A stretch of 64,000 bases of DNA, from positions 1,612,001-1,676,000 of the forward strand of contig NZ_CP108476.1 of the NCBI RefSeq assembly GCF_036226465.1, in the 5' to 3' direction. Source of the DNA: Kitasatospora sp. NBC_01250 (GTDB taxonomy: Bacteria > Actinomycetota > Actinomycetes > Streptomycetales > Streptomycetaceae). Shown here piece after piece: positions 10,441 through 19,848 of the stretch (its first letter is position 1; every line of letters starts with the position of its first letter). The notes under the pieces are model-generated. The model did not search any database. It was not told the origin of the DNA and worked only from the letters and a program-made list of their open reading frames with translations. A program made the position numbers and the translations under genes.

Positions 10441-10473
10441 GTGTCTCGGTCGGTCAGGCTCGCGCCGGCGGCG

Positions 10474-12120
10474 TCAGGCTCGCGCGGACGCGGGCTCCTC
10501 GGCCACCTCGCGCTCGGCCTCGGCCTCCGCGAGCTCCTGGCGGATCTGCGCCAGCGACGGGTTCGCCCAGGCGCTGCGCACGCCGAAGGCGTAGAAGGCC
10601 AGGCCGATCAGGGCGACCACCAGCAGGTCCCAGCCCTCGGGCAGGTAGCCGTGGCCGCCGTAGTCCTTGGACCCGGCCCACGAGGTGCCGGCCATCACCA
10701 GCAGGTAGCCGATCACCCAGACACCGGCCTTCAGGTGCGGCTTGATCTCGGCCCACGGCTTGCGCAGCTCGTACCAGGCCCAGATCGGCAGGCCGGCGGC
10801 CATCAGGAAGATCACCTTGCCGGTCAGCGGCCAGCGGGCCCAGTAGAGCACCAGCGAGCCGAAGATCATGGCGATCGGGGCGATCACCGGCATCGCCCGC
10901 AGCTTGACCGGGCGGTGCAGGTCCGGGGCCAGGCGGCGCAGCGCCATCACGGCAACCGGGCCGGTGATGTAGGAGATCACCGTGGCGACCGAGACGATCT
11001 CGGCCAGCGAGCCCCAGCCGCGGAAGACCGCGAGGAAGAGGAAGGCGATGAAGAGGTTGAGCAGCAGCGCCGGGCGCGGGATGCCGGTCTTGGGGTCGAC
11101 CCGGCCGAAGATCGAGGGCAGCTGCCCGTTCTCCTGCACGCCCTGGATCATCCGCGAGGTGGTGGCGGCGTAGATCATGCCGGTCCCGGTGGGCGAGATG
11201 AAGGCGTCCGCGTAGAGCAGCATGGCCAGCCAGTTCAGGCCCCAGGCCATCGACAGGTTGGCGAGCGGCGAGTCGTAGTTCAGACCGCCCCAGCCGTTGG
11301 CCAGGTCGTGGGAGGGCACCGCGAGCAGGAAGGCGCACTGCAGCGCGATGTAGATCACCAGCGCGATCAGGATCGAGCTGATCACCGCCTTGGGCAGCGA
11401 CTTGCCCGGGTTGCGGGCCTCGCCCGCCAGGTTCAGCGGGGACTGGAAGCCGTTGTAGGCCCAGACGATGCCGGAGAGCGCGACGGCGGTGAACACCGAG
11501 CTCCAGCCGTTGGGGGTGAAGCCCCCGTGGTCCTGGAGGTTGTGGGTGTCGAAGTGCGCCAGCAGCAGGCTGCCCGCGGTCAGCGTCGGCACGACCACCT
11601 TGAAGACGGTGATCGCGGTGTTGGTCTTGGCGAAGAGCGTGATCGCGAACCAGTTGAGCAGGAAGTACCCGATCAACAACACGCTCGCCAGGGCCACGCC
11701 GGTGCCGGTCAGCTCCTTGCCGTTGTACAGGTGGTGCGCCCAGCCGAAGTGCCAGGAGCTCATGTACTGCACGGAGGCGGTGGCCTCGCCCGGGATCACC
11801 GAGACGATGGCGATCCAGTTGGCCCAGGCTGCGAGGTAACCCGTCAGCGAGCCGTGCGAGTACTGGCCGTACCGCACCATGCCGCCGGCCTTGGGGAACA
11901 TCGAGCCCAGCTCGGTGTAGGTCAGGGCGATGGTGAGGGCCACCGCGGCGCCGATCACCCAGGCGATGATCGCGGCCGGCCCGGCCAGGCGGGCCGCGCG
12001 CTCGGCGCCGAACAGCCAGCCGGAGCCGATGATCGAGCCCAGGCCCACGGCCGTGAGGCTGATCGTGCCGAGCGTGCGGCGGTAATTCTGGGACGCAGTC
12101 CCCGACTCGGGCGCGCTCAA
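10474..12120 (-). CDS. APC-family amino acid permease
   Basis: A 548-residue inner-membrane transporter with about 12-14 hydrophobic segments. The N-terminal signature is TISLTAVGLGSIIGSGWLFG, the unwound first helix of the APC fold (GSG motif), and PAAIIAWVIGAAVALTIALT follows. The cytosolic C-terminal tail is Glu/Ala-rich. No normally placed ATG fits. The TTG at 12120 has GGAGGA at 12128-12133, seven bases away, so TTG is taken as the start; longer versions add a non-homologous leader. The amino-acid substrate cannot be told from sequence. Confidence 0.88.
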   Translation of the reverse strand: MSAPESGTASQNYRRTLGTISLTAVGLGSIIGSGWLFGAERAARLAGPAAIIAWVIGAAVALTIALTYTELGSMFPKAGGMVRYGQYSHGSLTGYLAAWANWIAIVSVIPGEATASVQYMSSWHFGWAHHLYNGKELTGTGVALASVLLIGYFLLNWFAITLFAKTNTAITVFKVVVPTLTAGSLLLAHFDTHNLQDHGGFTPNGWSSVFTAVALSGIVWAYNGFQSPLNLAGEARNPGKSLPKAVISSILIALVIYIALQCAFLLAVPSHDLANGWGGLNYDSPLANLSMAWGLNWLAMLLYADAFISPTGTGMIYAATTSRMIQGVQENGQLPSIFGRVDPKTGIPRPALLLNLFIAFLFLAVFRGWGSLAEIVSVATVISYITGPVAVMALRRLAPDLHRPVKLRAMPVIAPIAMIFGSLVLYWARWPLTGKVIFLMAAGLPIWAWYELRKPWAEIKPHLKAGVWVIGYLLVMAGTSWAGSKDYGGHGYLPEGWDLLVVALIGLAFYAFGVRSAWANPSLAQIRQELAEAEAEREVAEEPASARA

Positions 12121-12463
12121 CGTATCGTCCTCCGTCTTGTCCCCAGGCGCCCCGGGTTGGGCCCTGTGCTTGGTGGCCCAGGGTCCGCGGGGCGCGACGG
12201 CCTGCCGGATGCAGGGGCCGCCGGCGGCGGGGTCCGCGGCTCGCAGCTGCTGCAGGTTGCAGGGTCGGCGAACGGCGCGGCCTGGGCCGGGCAATCTGGC
12301 CCAAGTTAGGCGACGAAAGCGGACGTAAGCCTCAGATCAAGCTCAAATCGTCCGATCGTTGTCATCTCGTGTCCGTTTTTCGTTCACTCGGACGAACAGC
12401 GTACAGGGGTCCCCACCTGGGCGTATGCCGATCACCGGGCCGCGCCGCGCCGCGATCCCCAAG
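12121..12463. other. divergent intergenic region, permease side
   Basis: About 340 bases without a gene between the permease and the urease operon. It holds the permease leader and its ribosome binding site. A comparatively AT-richer stretch at about 12330-12390 is the likely permease promoter zone, but no clear hexamer pair was found. Confidence 0.45.
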
Positions 12464-12503
12464 AGATGGCCAAACCTCTCAAAAGATGGCCAAGCCTTTC
12501 AAC
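12464..12503. repeat. tandem 20-bp direct repeat upstream of ureA
   Basis: Two head-to-tail 20-bp units (12464-12483, 12484-12503) share 17 of 20 positions and begin AGATGGCCAA. They end six bases before the -35 box of the predicted ureA promoter, the usual place for a transcription activator or a nitrogen or nickel regulator. The sequence does not resemble the GlnR box I know. Confidence 0.6.
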
Positions 12504-12509
12504 AGGATG

Positions 12510-12538
12510 TTGACGGCACTGGGTGGCCGATCTACGTT
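12510..12538 (+). promoter_or_regulatory. predicted housekeeping-type promoter of the urease operon
   Basis: TTGACG at 12510-12515 and TACGTT at 12533-12538 are separated by 17 bases. Transcription would start near 12545 and leave a leader of about 100 nt before ureA. The tandem repeat lies directly upstream. Confidence 0.6.
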
Positions 12539-12647
12539 TCTCCCATCCGGAACTTTTCTTCCACCATGTGGAATCGATCGGCATCGACCGTGCAGCGGCC
12601 ACGCCGCCTTCCGGCCCACCACCCCCGCATCCGAAAGGAGTGCCCCG

Positions 12648-12953
12648 ATGAATCTCGCACCGCGGGAGATCGACAAGCTCTACGTCTACGTGGTGGCCGA
12701 GCTGGCGCGGCGGCGCCGTGACCGCGGCGTCAAGCTGAACTACAGCGAGGCCGTGGCCCTGATCAGCGAGGCGATCCTGGAGTCGGCCCGGGACGGCCAC
12801 ACGGTGGCCGAGTGCATGGAGATCGGCAAGAAGGTCGTCACCACCGACGAGGTGATGCCCGGGGTGCGGGAGATGCTGCCGCTGCTGCAGATCGAGGCGG
12901 CCTTCGTGGACGGCACCAAGCTCGTCTCCTGCCACGACCCGGTCGGGGTCTGA
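12648..12953 (+). CDS. ureA: urease subunit gamma
   Basis: The smallest structural subunit of the nickel enzyme urease (urea to ammonia and carbamate). The 101-residue length is normal. It starts MNLAPREIDKLYVYVVAELA and contains the family segments KLNYSEAVALIS, EIGKKVVTTDEVMPGV and the C-terminal PLLQIEAAFVDGTKLV. AAAGGAG at 12634-12640 sets the start. It is the first gene of the urease operon; the next gene starts three bases after its stop. Confidence 0.97.
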   Translation: MNLAPREIDKLYVYVVAELARRRRDRGVKLNYSEAVALISEAILESARDGHTVAECMEIGKKVVTTDEVMPGVREMLPLLQIEAAFVDGTKLVSCHDPVGV

Positions 12954-12956
12954 GCC

Positions 12957-13850
12957 GTGCCGACGGCTGGAGACACGGCACTGGACCCGGCGGCGGCACG
13001 GGCGACCGCGACCGGGGCCGCGACCGGCAGCGCGGGCGAGGCCGCGCTGGTGCTGGTCGGCGGGCACGAGAGCGGCGGCGGCGAGCGGTTGCGGGCGCTG
13101 GCCGGGGGCCGGTCCGAGTGGCGCGCGGTCGGGCCCGGCCGCGCGCTGGCGGGCGCGGTCGCCGCGCTGCTGGCGCAGTCCGACCGCCCGGTCTGCGTGG
13201 TCCCGATGAGCCTGGGCCGCGATCCGCGACTGATCGCCGACACCGCGCGGACGCTGCGCTGGCTCTCCGGCCCGGCGAACAGCGGGCGGCTCGCGCTCGC
13301 CGAGCCGTTCGGCGGCACCGAGCACCTGATCGGCTGGCTGCGCGGCGGCACCGGCCGCGCCCTGGCGCCGCCGGAGGGAGCCCCGGCGGGAGGCACCGGG
13401 ACGGCGGGCGACGGGGCCGCGGGCGAGCAGGCGGCGGGCGAGCCGACCGCGATCCTGCTGACGGCGCCGGCCGCCGGGCCCTTCGAGGACGCGGAGCTGT
13501 TCCGGATCGCCCGCCTGGTGCGCCAGTACCGCACGCACCGCTGGGTCGAGGTCGCCTTCGAGAACGGCGACCCGAGCCCGGCCGAGGGCGTCGAGCGCTG
13601 CCGGCTGCTCGGCGCGCGGCGGGTCGTCCTGCTGCCGGCCGCCTTCGGAGCCGCGCCCGTGGTCCCCGGCGCCGAGGACGGCGGGCCGCTGCTCAGCTCC
13701 CGCGCCGTCGCGGGCGTGCTGCGGGCCCGGGCCGCCGGCGCGGTGGGCCGGCTGCTCCAGGGCGTCGACGGCATCGCCGCCGGGCTCGACGCCGAGCACG
13801 GACACGGGTTCCCGCACTCGCACAACTCCCTGGCGCCCCACCGCCATTGA
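12957..13850 (+). CDS. CbiX/SirB-like chelatase inside the urease operon
   Basis: A 297-residue protein of the class II chelatase type (sirohydrochlorin cobalto-, ferro- or nickel-chelatase fold). The first lobe has [20 protein letters not shown] and [12 protein letters not shown]; the second has [34 protein letters not shown] (motif range about 180-215), where [12 protein letters not shown] matches the CbiX signature. A Gly/Ala-rich spacer separates the lobes. The C-terminus is His-rich ([15 protein letters not shown]). GTG 12957 lies three bases after ureA. Its place between ureA and ureB suggests a role in nickel delivery; a corrin or sirohaem role cannot be excluded. Confidence 0.75.
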   Translation: MPTAGDTALDPAAARATATGAATGSAGEAALVLVGGHESGGGERLRALAGGRSEWRAVGPGRALAGAVAALLAQSDRPVCVVPMSLGRDPRLIADTARTLRWLSGPANSGRLALAEPFGGTEHLIGWLRGGTGRALAPPEGAPAGGTGTAGDGAAGEQAAGEPTAILLTAPAAGPFEDAELFRIARLVRQYRTHRWVEVAFENGDPSPAEGVERCRLLGARRVVLLPAAFGAAPVVPGAEDGGPLLSSRAVAGVLRARAAGAVGRLLQGVDGIAAGLDAEHGHGFPHSHNSLAPHRH

Positions 13851-13935
13851 ACGGCGTCGCGGCGCCCCAGCAGCAGCACTCCCCTCCCTTCCCCCGCTCA
13901 CGTACCCACCCCCCACGTCCGAAGAGAGATGCCCG

Positions 13936-14364
13936 ATGTCAGGCAGTGCCCGGTACCTGTACGGAGACGATCCGGTCGAGCTGAACGCCGGCCGGCCGAA
14001 GGCCAGGCTGACGGTGAGCAACACCGGCGACCGAGCGGTGCAGGTCGGCTCGCACTACCACTTCTACGAGGTGAACCGGGCGCTGGACTTCGACCGCAAC
14101 CGGGCCTACGGCATGCACCTGGACCTGCCGGCCGGCACCGCCGTGCGGTTCGAGCCCGGTGACACCCGCGAGGTGGAGCTGACCACCTACGCCGGCCACC
14201 GGCGCCTGGTGGGCTTCAGTGGGCTGGTCGACGGCGGCCTCGGCTCGGCCGACACCCGGGTCAGGGCGCTGGAGCGCGCCGTGGCACGCGGCTTCCTGGG
14301 GGCGCGGCGCGAGCCCGTCCCGGGCGTCCGGGGCACGGGCGAGCACGGCGGGGGCGAGTCCTGA
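13936..14364 (+). CDS. ureB: urease subunit beta
   Basis: A structural subunit of urease. It shows the typical [20 protein letters not shown] core, [31 protein letters not shown] and [14 protein letters not shown]. The 142-residue length includes about 35 extra residues after the conserved domain, which are Arg/Gly-rich. The stop overlaps ureC as TGATG, so the subunits are made in step. Confidence 0.95.
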   Translation: MSGSARYLYGDDPVELNAGRPKARLTVSNTGDRAVQVGSHYHFYEVNRALDFDRNRAYGMHLDLPAGTAVRFEPGDTREVELTTYAGHRRLVGFSGLVDGGLGSADTRVRALERAVARGFLGARREPVPGVRGTGEHGGGES

Positions 14365-16088
14365 TGGCGCTGATCCCCCGCAAGCAGTACACCGACCTGT
14401 TCGGTCCCACCGTCGGCGACCGCTTCCACCTGGCGGACACCAACCTGGTGGTCGAGGTCGAGCAGGACTTCAACCAGGGCCACTACGGCGACGAGGCGGT
14501 CTACGGCGGCGGCAAGGGCATCCGGGACGGCATGGCGCAGGACCCGGCCGCCACCAACCTGCAGGGCGCCCTCGACCTGGTGATCACCAACGTGGTGGTG
14601 CTGGACCCGGTGCTCGGCGTCGTCAAGGGCGACCTCGGGGTCAAGGACGGCTTCATCGCCGCCGTCGGCAAGGCGGGCAACCCCCGGCTGCAGAGCGGCG
14701 TGCACCCCAAGCTGGTGATCGGCCCGGGCACCGAGGTGATCTCGGGCGAGCACCTGATCGCCACCGCGGGCGGGATCGACACCCACATCCACTTCATCGC
14801 CCCGCAGCAGGCGCAGGAGGCGCTGAGCAACGGCATCACCACCCTGATCGGCGGCGGCACCGGCCCCTCGGACGGCACCAACGGGACCACCTGCACCCCG
14901 GGGCCGTGGAACATCGGGCGGATGTACCAGGCGGTGGAGGACCTGCCGGTCAACGTCGGCCTGCTGGGCAAGGGCAACGCCGCGCTGCCCCAGGCGCTGC
15001 GCGAGCAGGTCGAGGCGGGCGTCTGCGGGCTGAAGGTGCACGAGGACTGGGGCACCACGCCCGCCGCGATCGACACCGCGCTGTCGGTGGCCGACGAGTA
15101 CGACGTGCAGGTGGCGATCCACACCGACACCCTCAACGAGTCCGGCTTCTTCGAGGACACCCTGTCCGCGATCGACGGCCGCACCATCCACACCTTCCAC
15201 ACCGAGGGCGCCGGCGGCGGCCACGCACCGGACATCATGCGGATCGCCGGCGAGCCCAATGTGCTGCCCTCCTCGACCAACCCGACGCTGCCCTACACGG
15301 TCAACTCGATCGACGAGCTGCTCGACATGGTGATGGTCTGCCACCACCTGAGCCACGACATCCCCGAGGACGTCTCGTTCGCCGACTCGCGGGTGCGCAG
15401 CGAGACGGTGGCCGCCGAGACGGTGCTGCACGACGAGGGGGTGATCTCGATCTTCTCCTCGGACTCGCAGGCGATGGGCCGGGTCGGCGAGTCCTTCGCC
15501 CGGGCGTTCCAGACCGCGCACCACTGCAAGGACCAGCGCGGCAAGCTGGCCGAGGACAGTGAACGCCACGACAACGCCCGGGTGCTGCGCTACCTGGCCA
15601 AGCTGACCATCAACCCGGCCATCGCCGCGGGCACCGCCGAGCACATCGGCTCGCTGGAGCCCGGCAAGCTGGCCGACATCGTGCTGTGGCCGATCAACTC
15701 CTTCGCCGCCAAGCCGAAGCTGGTGATCAAGGGCGGCCTGATCAACTGGGCGCTGATGGGCGATCCGAACGCCTCGCTGCCCACCACCCAGCCGATCTAC
15801 TACCGGCCGATGTACGGGGCGTACGGGCGCGCCCGGCAGGCGACCCGGGTCTCCTTCATGTCGCAGGCGGCCCTCGACCTCGGCGTGCCGGGCGGACTCG
15901 GCCTGGAGAGCCGGGTGCTGGCGGTGCGGCACTGCCGGACCGTGGGCAAGCAGCACATGGTGCGCAACAGCGCCACCCCGCGGATCGTGGTGGACCCGGA
16001 CACCTACCAGGTCACCCTGGACGGGGTGCCGGCCACCATCGCGCCCGCCGAGACGCTGCCGCTCAACCAGCTCTTCTACCTCGCGTGA
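14364..16088 (+). CDS. ureC: urease subunit alpha (catalytic)
   Basis: The 574-residue catalytic subunit, with the dinuclear nickel site in an amidohydrolase barrel. Ligands and catalytic residues are in place: DTHIHF (His141, His143), the carbamylated lysine in GLKVHEDWG (Lys224), the [11 protein letters not shown] His, GGGHAPD, the active-site flap MVCHHLS and [12 protein letters not shown] with its Asp. The N-terminus [17 protein letters not shown] is canonical. It overlaps ureB by one base, and its stop overlaps ureF (GTGA). Confidence 0.98.
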   Translation: MALIPRKQYTDLFGPTVGDRFHLADTNLVVEVEQDFNQGHYGDEAVYGGGKGIRDGMAQDPAATNLQGALDLVITNVVVLDPVLGVVKGDLGVKDGFIAAVGKAGNPRLQSGVHPKLVIGPGTEVISGEHLIATAGGIDTHIHFIAPQQAQEALSNGITTLIGGGTGPSDGTNGTTCTPGPWNIGRMYQAVEDLPVNVGLLGKGNAALPQALREQVEAGVCGLKVHEDWGTTPAAIDTALSVADEYDVQVAIHTDTLNESGFFEDTLSAIDGRTIHTFHTEGAGGGHAPDIMRIAGEPNVLPSSTNPTLPYTVNSIDELLDMVMVCHHLSHDIPEDVSFADSRVRSETVAAETVLHDEGVISIFSSDSQAMGRVGESFARAFQTAHHCKDQRGKLAEDSERHDNARVLRYLAKLTINPAIAAGTAEHIGSLEPGKLADIVLWPINSFAAKPKLVIKGGLINWALMGDPNASLPTTQPIYYRPMYGAYGRARQATRVSFMSQAALDLGVPGGLGLESRVLAVRHCRTVGKQHMVRNSATPRIVVDPDTYQVTLDGVPATIAPAETLPLNQLFYLA

Positions 16089-16798
16089 GCGCCGCGCCCA
16101 CGCCCGCGCCGAGCCCGCTGTCGGCCCTGCTGGCCGGCCTGCAGCTGACCGACTCGGCGTTCCCCAGCGGCCGTTACACCCTCTCGCACGGCCTGGAGGG
16201 CTATCTGCAGGCCAAGCAGGTGGACCAGCAGAGCATGCCGGAGCTGCTGGCCGACCTGCTGCGCCACTCGGTCGGCCCGGCCGACGCCACCGCGCTGGCG
16301 CTGGCCCACCGGGCCGCCGAGGCCGGTGACTTCGCGGCGGTGGCCGAGGTCGACCAGCGGCTGCTCGCGAGCAAGCTCAACCGCGAGCTGCGCCAGGCCT
16401 GCGTGCGCACCGGGCGGCAGTTGCTGGACACCGCCCAACTCGCCCTTCAGAGCCCGCTGCTGGACCGGTACGCCGAGCTGGTGGCGGCCAAGGTGGCACC
16501 CGGCTGCCAGCCGGTGGCCGCCGGCGTCGCCTATGCGGCCGGTGGTGTGTCGGCCGAACAGGCGGTGGCCAGCGACCTGTTCGCCTTCGCCGTCAGCTTC
16601 ACCGGAGCGGCGCTGCGCCTGCGGCTGACCGACCACCGCCGCGCCCAGTCGACGCTGCGGGCCACGGCGCCGGTGATCACCGAGGTCACCGCGGCGGCCC
16701 TGGGACGGGAGCTGGCCGACCTCGGCGGCTTCGCGCCGATCGCCGATGCCATGTCCGCACGCCACGAGCGGGCCGAGGCACGGCTGTTCGCCACATGA
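16085..16798 (+). CDS. ureF: urease accessory protein UreF
   Basis: An accessory protein that links UreD and UreG during nickel insertion and acts on UreG GTPase. The 237-residue product shows [21 protein letters not shown], the UreF N-terminal signature, then an all-helical body. GTG 16085 overlaps the ureC stop as GTGA. The C-terminal region ends [17 protein letters not shown], as expected. Confidence 0.94.
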   Translation: MSAAPTPAPSPLSALLAGLQLTDSAFPSGRYTLSHGLEGYLQAKQVDQQSMPELLADLLRHSVGPADATALALAHRAAEAGDFAAVAEVDQRLLASKLNRELRQACVRTGRQLLDTAQLALQSPLLDRYAELVAAKVAPGCQPVAAGVAYAAGGVSAEQAVASDLFAFAVSFTGAALRLRLTDHRRAQSTLRATAPVITEVTAAALGRELADLGGFAPIADAMSARHERAEARLFAT

Positions 16799-16839
16799 CA
16801 CCCCCTCAGGGGTCGGATCGAGCAGGAAGAGGACAGGAC

Positions 16840-17460
16840 ATGGCGGACGAGGTGCTGCGGGTGGGTGTCGCCGGGCCGGTCGGCTCCGGGAAGACGGCGC
16901 TGATCGAGGCGCTGGTCCCGGTGCTGATCGCCCGGGGCCGGCGGCCCGCGGTGGTCACCAACGACATCTACACCCAGGAGGACGCCCAGCACGTGCGCCG
17001 CAGCCTGGCCGGGGTGCTCGAGCCGGGGCGGGTGGTGGGCGTGGAGACCGGCGCCTGCCCGCACACCGCCGTCCGGGACGACCCGACGATGAACCTGGCG
17101 GCCGGGGCCGAACTCCTGGAGCGGTACCCGGACATCGACACCCTGCTCTACGAGTCGGGCGGCGACAACCTGACGCTCACCTTCAGCCCGGCACTGGTCG
17201 ACATGTTCTTCTTCGTGCTCGACACGGCGGAGGGCGACAAGATGCCCCGCAAGCGCGGCCCCGGCATCACCGACTCGGACGTGCTGGTGATCAACAAGGT
17301 CGACATCGCCCCCTACGTCCGCTGCGACCTGGCGACGATGACCGCCGACGCGCATCGGGTCCGCGAGGGGCGCCCCGTGGTGCTCACCAACAGCCTGACC
17401 GGCGACGGTCTCGACCGCGTGGCGGAGCTGCTGGAGTCCTTCCGGCCGGTGCCCGCGTGA
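16840..17460 (+). CDS. ureG: urease accessory GTPase UreG
   Basis: A SIMIBI-class GTPase that delivers nickel to apo-urease. The P-loop is [10 protein letters not shown] near the N-terminus. The metal-binding motif [16 protein letters not shown] carries the CPH Cys and His. [24 protein letters not shown] and VINKVDIAP (the NKxD guanine motif) follow. ATG 16840 has AGGAAGAGGA upstream and starts at conserved sequence. ATG 16795, which overlaps the ureF stop as ATGA, would add 15 residues and is the alternative. Confidence 0.95.
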   Translation: MADEVLRVGVAGPVGSGKTALIEALVPVLIARGRRPAVVTNDIYTQEDAQHVRRSLAGVLEPGRVVGVETGACPHTAVRDDPTMNLAAGAELLERYPDIDTLLYESGGDNLTLTFSPALVDMFFFVLDTAEGDKMPRKRGPGITDSDVLVINKVDIAPYVRCDLATMTADAHRVREGRPVVLTNSLTGDGLDRVAELLESFRPVPA

Positions 17461-18392
17461 GCAGCCGGCTGGCGCCCGCGCACTACGAGCCGGCCCGGGT
17501 GCCCGCCGAGGTGCGCCGGCACGCGGGCCGGCCGGCCACCCTCGGCGTCGGCGCGCCCGGCAAGGTCGGACTGCTGGAGCTCGACTTCGAACAGGCGGGC
17601 GGGCGCACCGAGTTGGTCGGTCACTACCAGAAGTCGCCACTGCAGATCATGCGGCCGCTCTACTTCGACCCGGCCCGCCCGGACCTCGCGATCACCTATC
17701 TGATGTCCACCGGCGGCGGCATCGTGCAGGCCGACCGGCTGCGCCTGGACCTGCGGTGCGGCGCCGGCACCGCCGTCCACCTCAGCACCCAGGCGGCCAC
17801 CCGGATCCACTCGATGACCACCGACTACGCCACCCAGCAGGTCCACCTGAGCGCGGGCGAGGGGGCCTACGTCGAGTACCTGCCCGAGCCGGTGATCCCG
17901 TTCCGGGAATCGCGGTTCTACCAGCGCACCGTGATCAGCGCCGACCCCTCGGCCACGGTGCTGGCCTGGGAGACCGTCCTGGCGGGCCGGCTGGCGCACG
18001 GCGAGCGCAACGCCTACCGGGTGTTCGCCGCCGACCTGGAGTGGCGCCGGCCCGACGGGCGCCTCCTCGCACTGGACACCGTGCGCCTGACACCCGCCGC
18101 CGGTCCCGACGGGGTCGAGGGCCCCGCGGTGCTGGGCGGGCACGACCTGGTCGCCACCCTCTACGCCGTCACCCCGTTGGCACCGGCGGCCGAGGTCGCC
18201 GAGGTGCTGCACCGGGCCCTGGCCGGCAGCGGCCTGCTGTACGGGGTCAGCGTGCTGCCCGAGGAGGCCGGGGCCTGGGTCCGGCTGCTGGGCGGCGACT
18301 CCCCCACCGTCGGCGCGGCCCTGCACCACGCCTGGGACGCCGTGCGCCGGCTGCTGATCGGCGTGCCGGCGCCCGCCGTGCGCAAGTCCTGA
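17457..18392 (+). CDS. ureD: urease accessory protein UreD
   Basis: A scaffold protein of the nickel-insertion complex that binds apo-urease with UreF and UreG. In 311 residues it contains [35 protein letters not shown] (a family hallmark), [11 protein letters not shown] and [20 protein letters not shown] 17457 overlaps the ureG stop as GTGA. It is the last urease gene; ureE is absent, as is common in actinomycete clusters. Confidence 0.94.
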   Translation: MSSRLAPAHYEPARVPAEVRRHAGRPATLGVGAPGKVGLLELDFEQAGGRTELVGHYQKSPLQIMRPLYFDPARPDLAITYLMSTGGGIVQADRLRLDLRCGAGTAVHLSTQAATRIHSMTTDYATQQVHLSAGEGAYVEYLPEPVIPFRESRFYQRTVISADPSATVLAWETVLAGRLAHGERNAYRVFAADLEWRRPDGRLLALDTVRLTPAAGPDGVEGPAVLGGHDLVATLYAVTPLAPAAEVAEVLHRALAGSGLLYGVSVLPEEAGAWVRLLGGDSPTVGAALHHAWDAVRRLLIGVPAPAVRKS

Positions 18393-18436
18393 CGAACCGT
18401 CACCTCCTCACCCCGACGAACTGACGAACCGTCACC
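18390..18436. repeat. repeated 13-bp palindrome at the ureD-amt junction
   Basis: TGACGAACCGTCACC occurs at 18390-18404 and again at 18422-18436. Each copy contains the palindrome TGACG-AAC-CGTCA. The spacing is 32 bases, about three helical turns, so dimers would bind the same face. The first copy includes the ureD stop codon. It may be a control site for the ammonium transporter genes. Confidence 0.5.
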
Positions 18437-18477
18437 GCGAAGGACAGGCGCGGCGACCCGAACCGGAGAATCCTCGG

Positions 18478-19848
18478 ATGCCAACCACGCTCGACACGGG
18501 CAACACCGCCTGGCTGATGGCCAGCACCGCGATGGTGCTGCTGATGACCCCCGGCCTGGCCTTCTTCTACGGCGGCATGGTCAAGACCAAACACGTGCTG
18601 GTGATGCTCAAGATGAGCTTCGTCTGCCTGGCCCTGGTCACCCTGCTCTGGCTGGCGATCGGCTACAGCCTGGCCTTCGGCAAGGACGTCGGGGGCCTTG
18701 GCCTGATCGGCTCCCCGGCCCACTGGATGATGCACGACGTCGGCCTGGACAGCCGCACCGGCTCCATCCCGACCGTGATCTTCTCCTGCTTCCAGATGGC
18801 CTTCGCCATCATCACCGTGGCGCTGATCAGCGGCTCGATCGCCGGCCGCGCCACCATGCGCGGCTGGCTCTGGTTCGTCGTCGCCTGGACGCTCTTCGTC
18901 TACGTGCCCATGGCGCACTGGGTGTTCGCGCCCGACGGCTGGATCACCCGGCACCTGGGGGCGCTCGACTTCGCCGGGGGCCTGCCGGTGGAGATCAACT
19001 CCGGTGCGGCCGGGCTTGCGGTGGCAATCGTGGTCCGCAAGCGCAGGGACTTCGAGCGCGAGCCGATCCGCCCGCACAACCTGCCGCTGGTGGTGGTCGG
19101 CCTCGCGCTGCTCTGGTTCGGCTGGTTCGGCTTCAACGCCGGTTCCGCGCTGCAGGACGTGCACAACGCGCCGATGGCCTTCCTCAACACCCAACTGGCC
19201 GCCTGCGGCGCGATGGTGGGCTGGCCGCTGATCGAGAAGTGGCGGCTGGGGCACGTCGAGATGCTGGGGGTCGCCTCGGCGGCGGTGGCCGGCATGGTCG
19301 CCATCACCCCGGCCTGCGGCGAGGTCTCGCCGGTGGGCGCGCTGGTGATCGGCTTCGTCGCCGGTGTGGTCTGCGCCTTCGCGATCAACCTCAAGTACAA
19401 GATGCGCTACGACGACACGCTCGACGTGGTGGGCGTGCACGGCTGGGGCGGCATCGTGGGCACCCTGGCCATCGGCCTGTTCGCCACCGCCCGGATGAGC
19501 GGCCGCGAGGGCCTGTTCTACGGCGGCGGCCTCGACCTGCTGTGGCGCCAGGCGGTCGCCGTGCTGGCCTGCGCGGCCTTCTCCTTCGGGGTGACCTGGC
19601 TGATCGCCCAGGCCGTGGAGAAGACGGTCGGCTTCCGGGCCGCCGAGGAGTACGAGCACGTGCCCGGCGCGGAGGAGGAGCAGGCCTACGACGACGAGAC
19701 GATCGCCGAGATCCGCCGGCGCCTGGTCGCCGCCCGGGTGCCCGTCCCGGTCGGCGCCGAGGAGACCGGGGACCGGAGCCCGGCGGCGGACGCCGCGCTG
19801 CTGGCCGAGCTGCGCGCGGTGCTGACCCGACGGGAGCAGGAGAAGTGA
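18478..19848 (+). CDS. amt: ammonium transporter (Amt family), first of a tandem pair
   Basis: A 456-residue inner-membrane channel for ammonium/ammonia with 11 predicted helices. Signatures are TPGLAFFYGGMVKTKHVL, the MAHWVFAPDGW segment and DTLDVVGVHGWGGIVGTL with the second pore histidine. The usual first pore His (GGTVVHINAG type) is replaced by Glu in GGLPVEINSGAAGL. After the last helix comes an acidic cytosolic tail of about 70 residues (EEEQAYDDETIAEIRRRL). It follows the urease operon by 85 bp, so urea-derived ammonium handling is likely. Confidence 0.95.
   Translation: MPTTLDTGNTAWLMASTAMVLLMTPGLAFFYGGMVKTKHVLVMLKMSFVCLALVTLLWLAIGYSLAFGKDVGGLGLIGSPAHWMMHDVGLDSRTGSIPTVIFSCFQMAFAIITVALISGSIAGRATMRGWLWFVVAWTLFVYVPMAHWVFAPDGWITRHLGALDFAGGLPVEINSGAAGLAVAIVVRKRRDFEREPIRPHNLPLVVVGLALLWFGWFGFNAGSALQDVHNAPMAFLNTQLAACGAMVGWPLIEKWRLGHVEMLGVASAAVAGMVAITPACGEVSPVGALVIGFVAGVVCAFAINLKYKMRYDDTLDVVGVHGWGGIVGTLAIGLFATARMSGREGLFYGGGLDLLWRQAVAVLACAAFSFGVTWLIAQAVEKTVGFRAAEEYEHVPGAEEEQAYDDETIAEIRRRLVAARVPVPVGAEETGDRSPAADAALLAELRAVLTRREQEK

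Noticed and set aside
12957-13850. UreE nickel chaperone
   Set aside because: The His-rich tail resembles UreE tails, but the body matches a CbiX-type chelatase and not the UreE fold.
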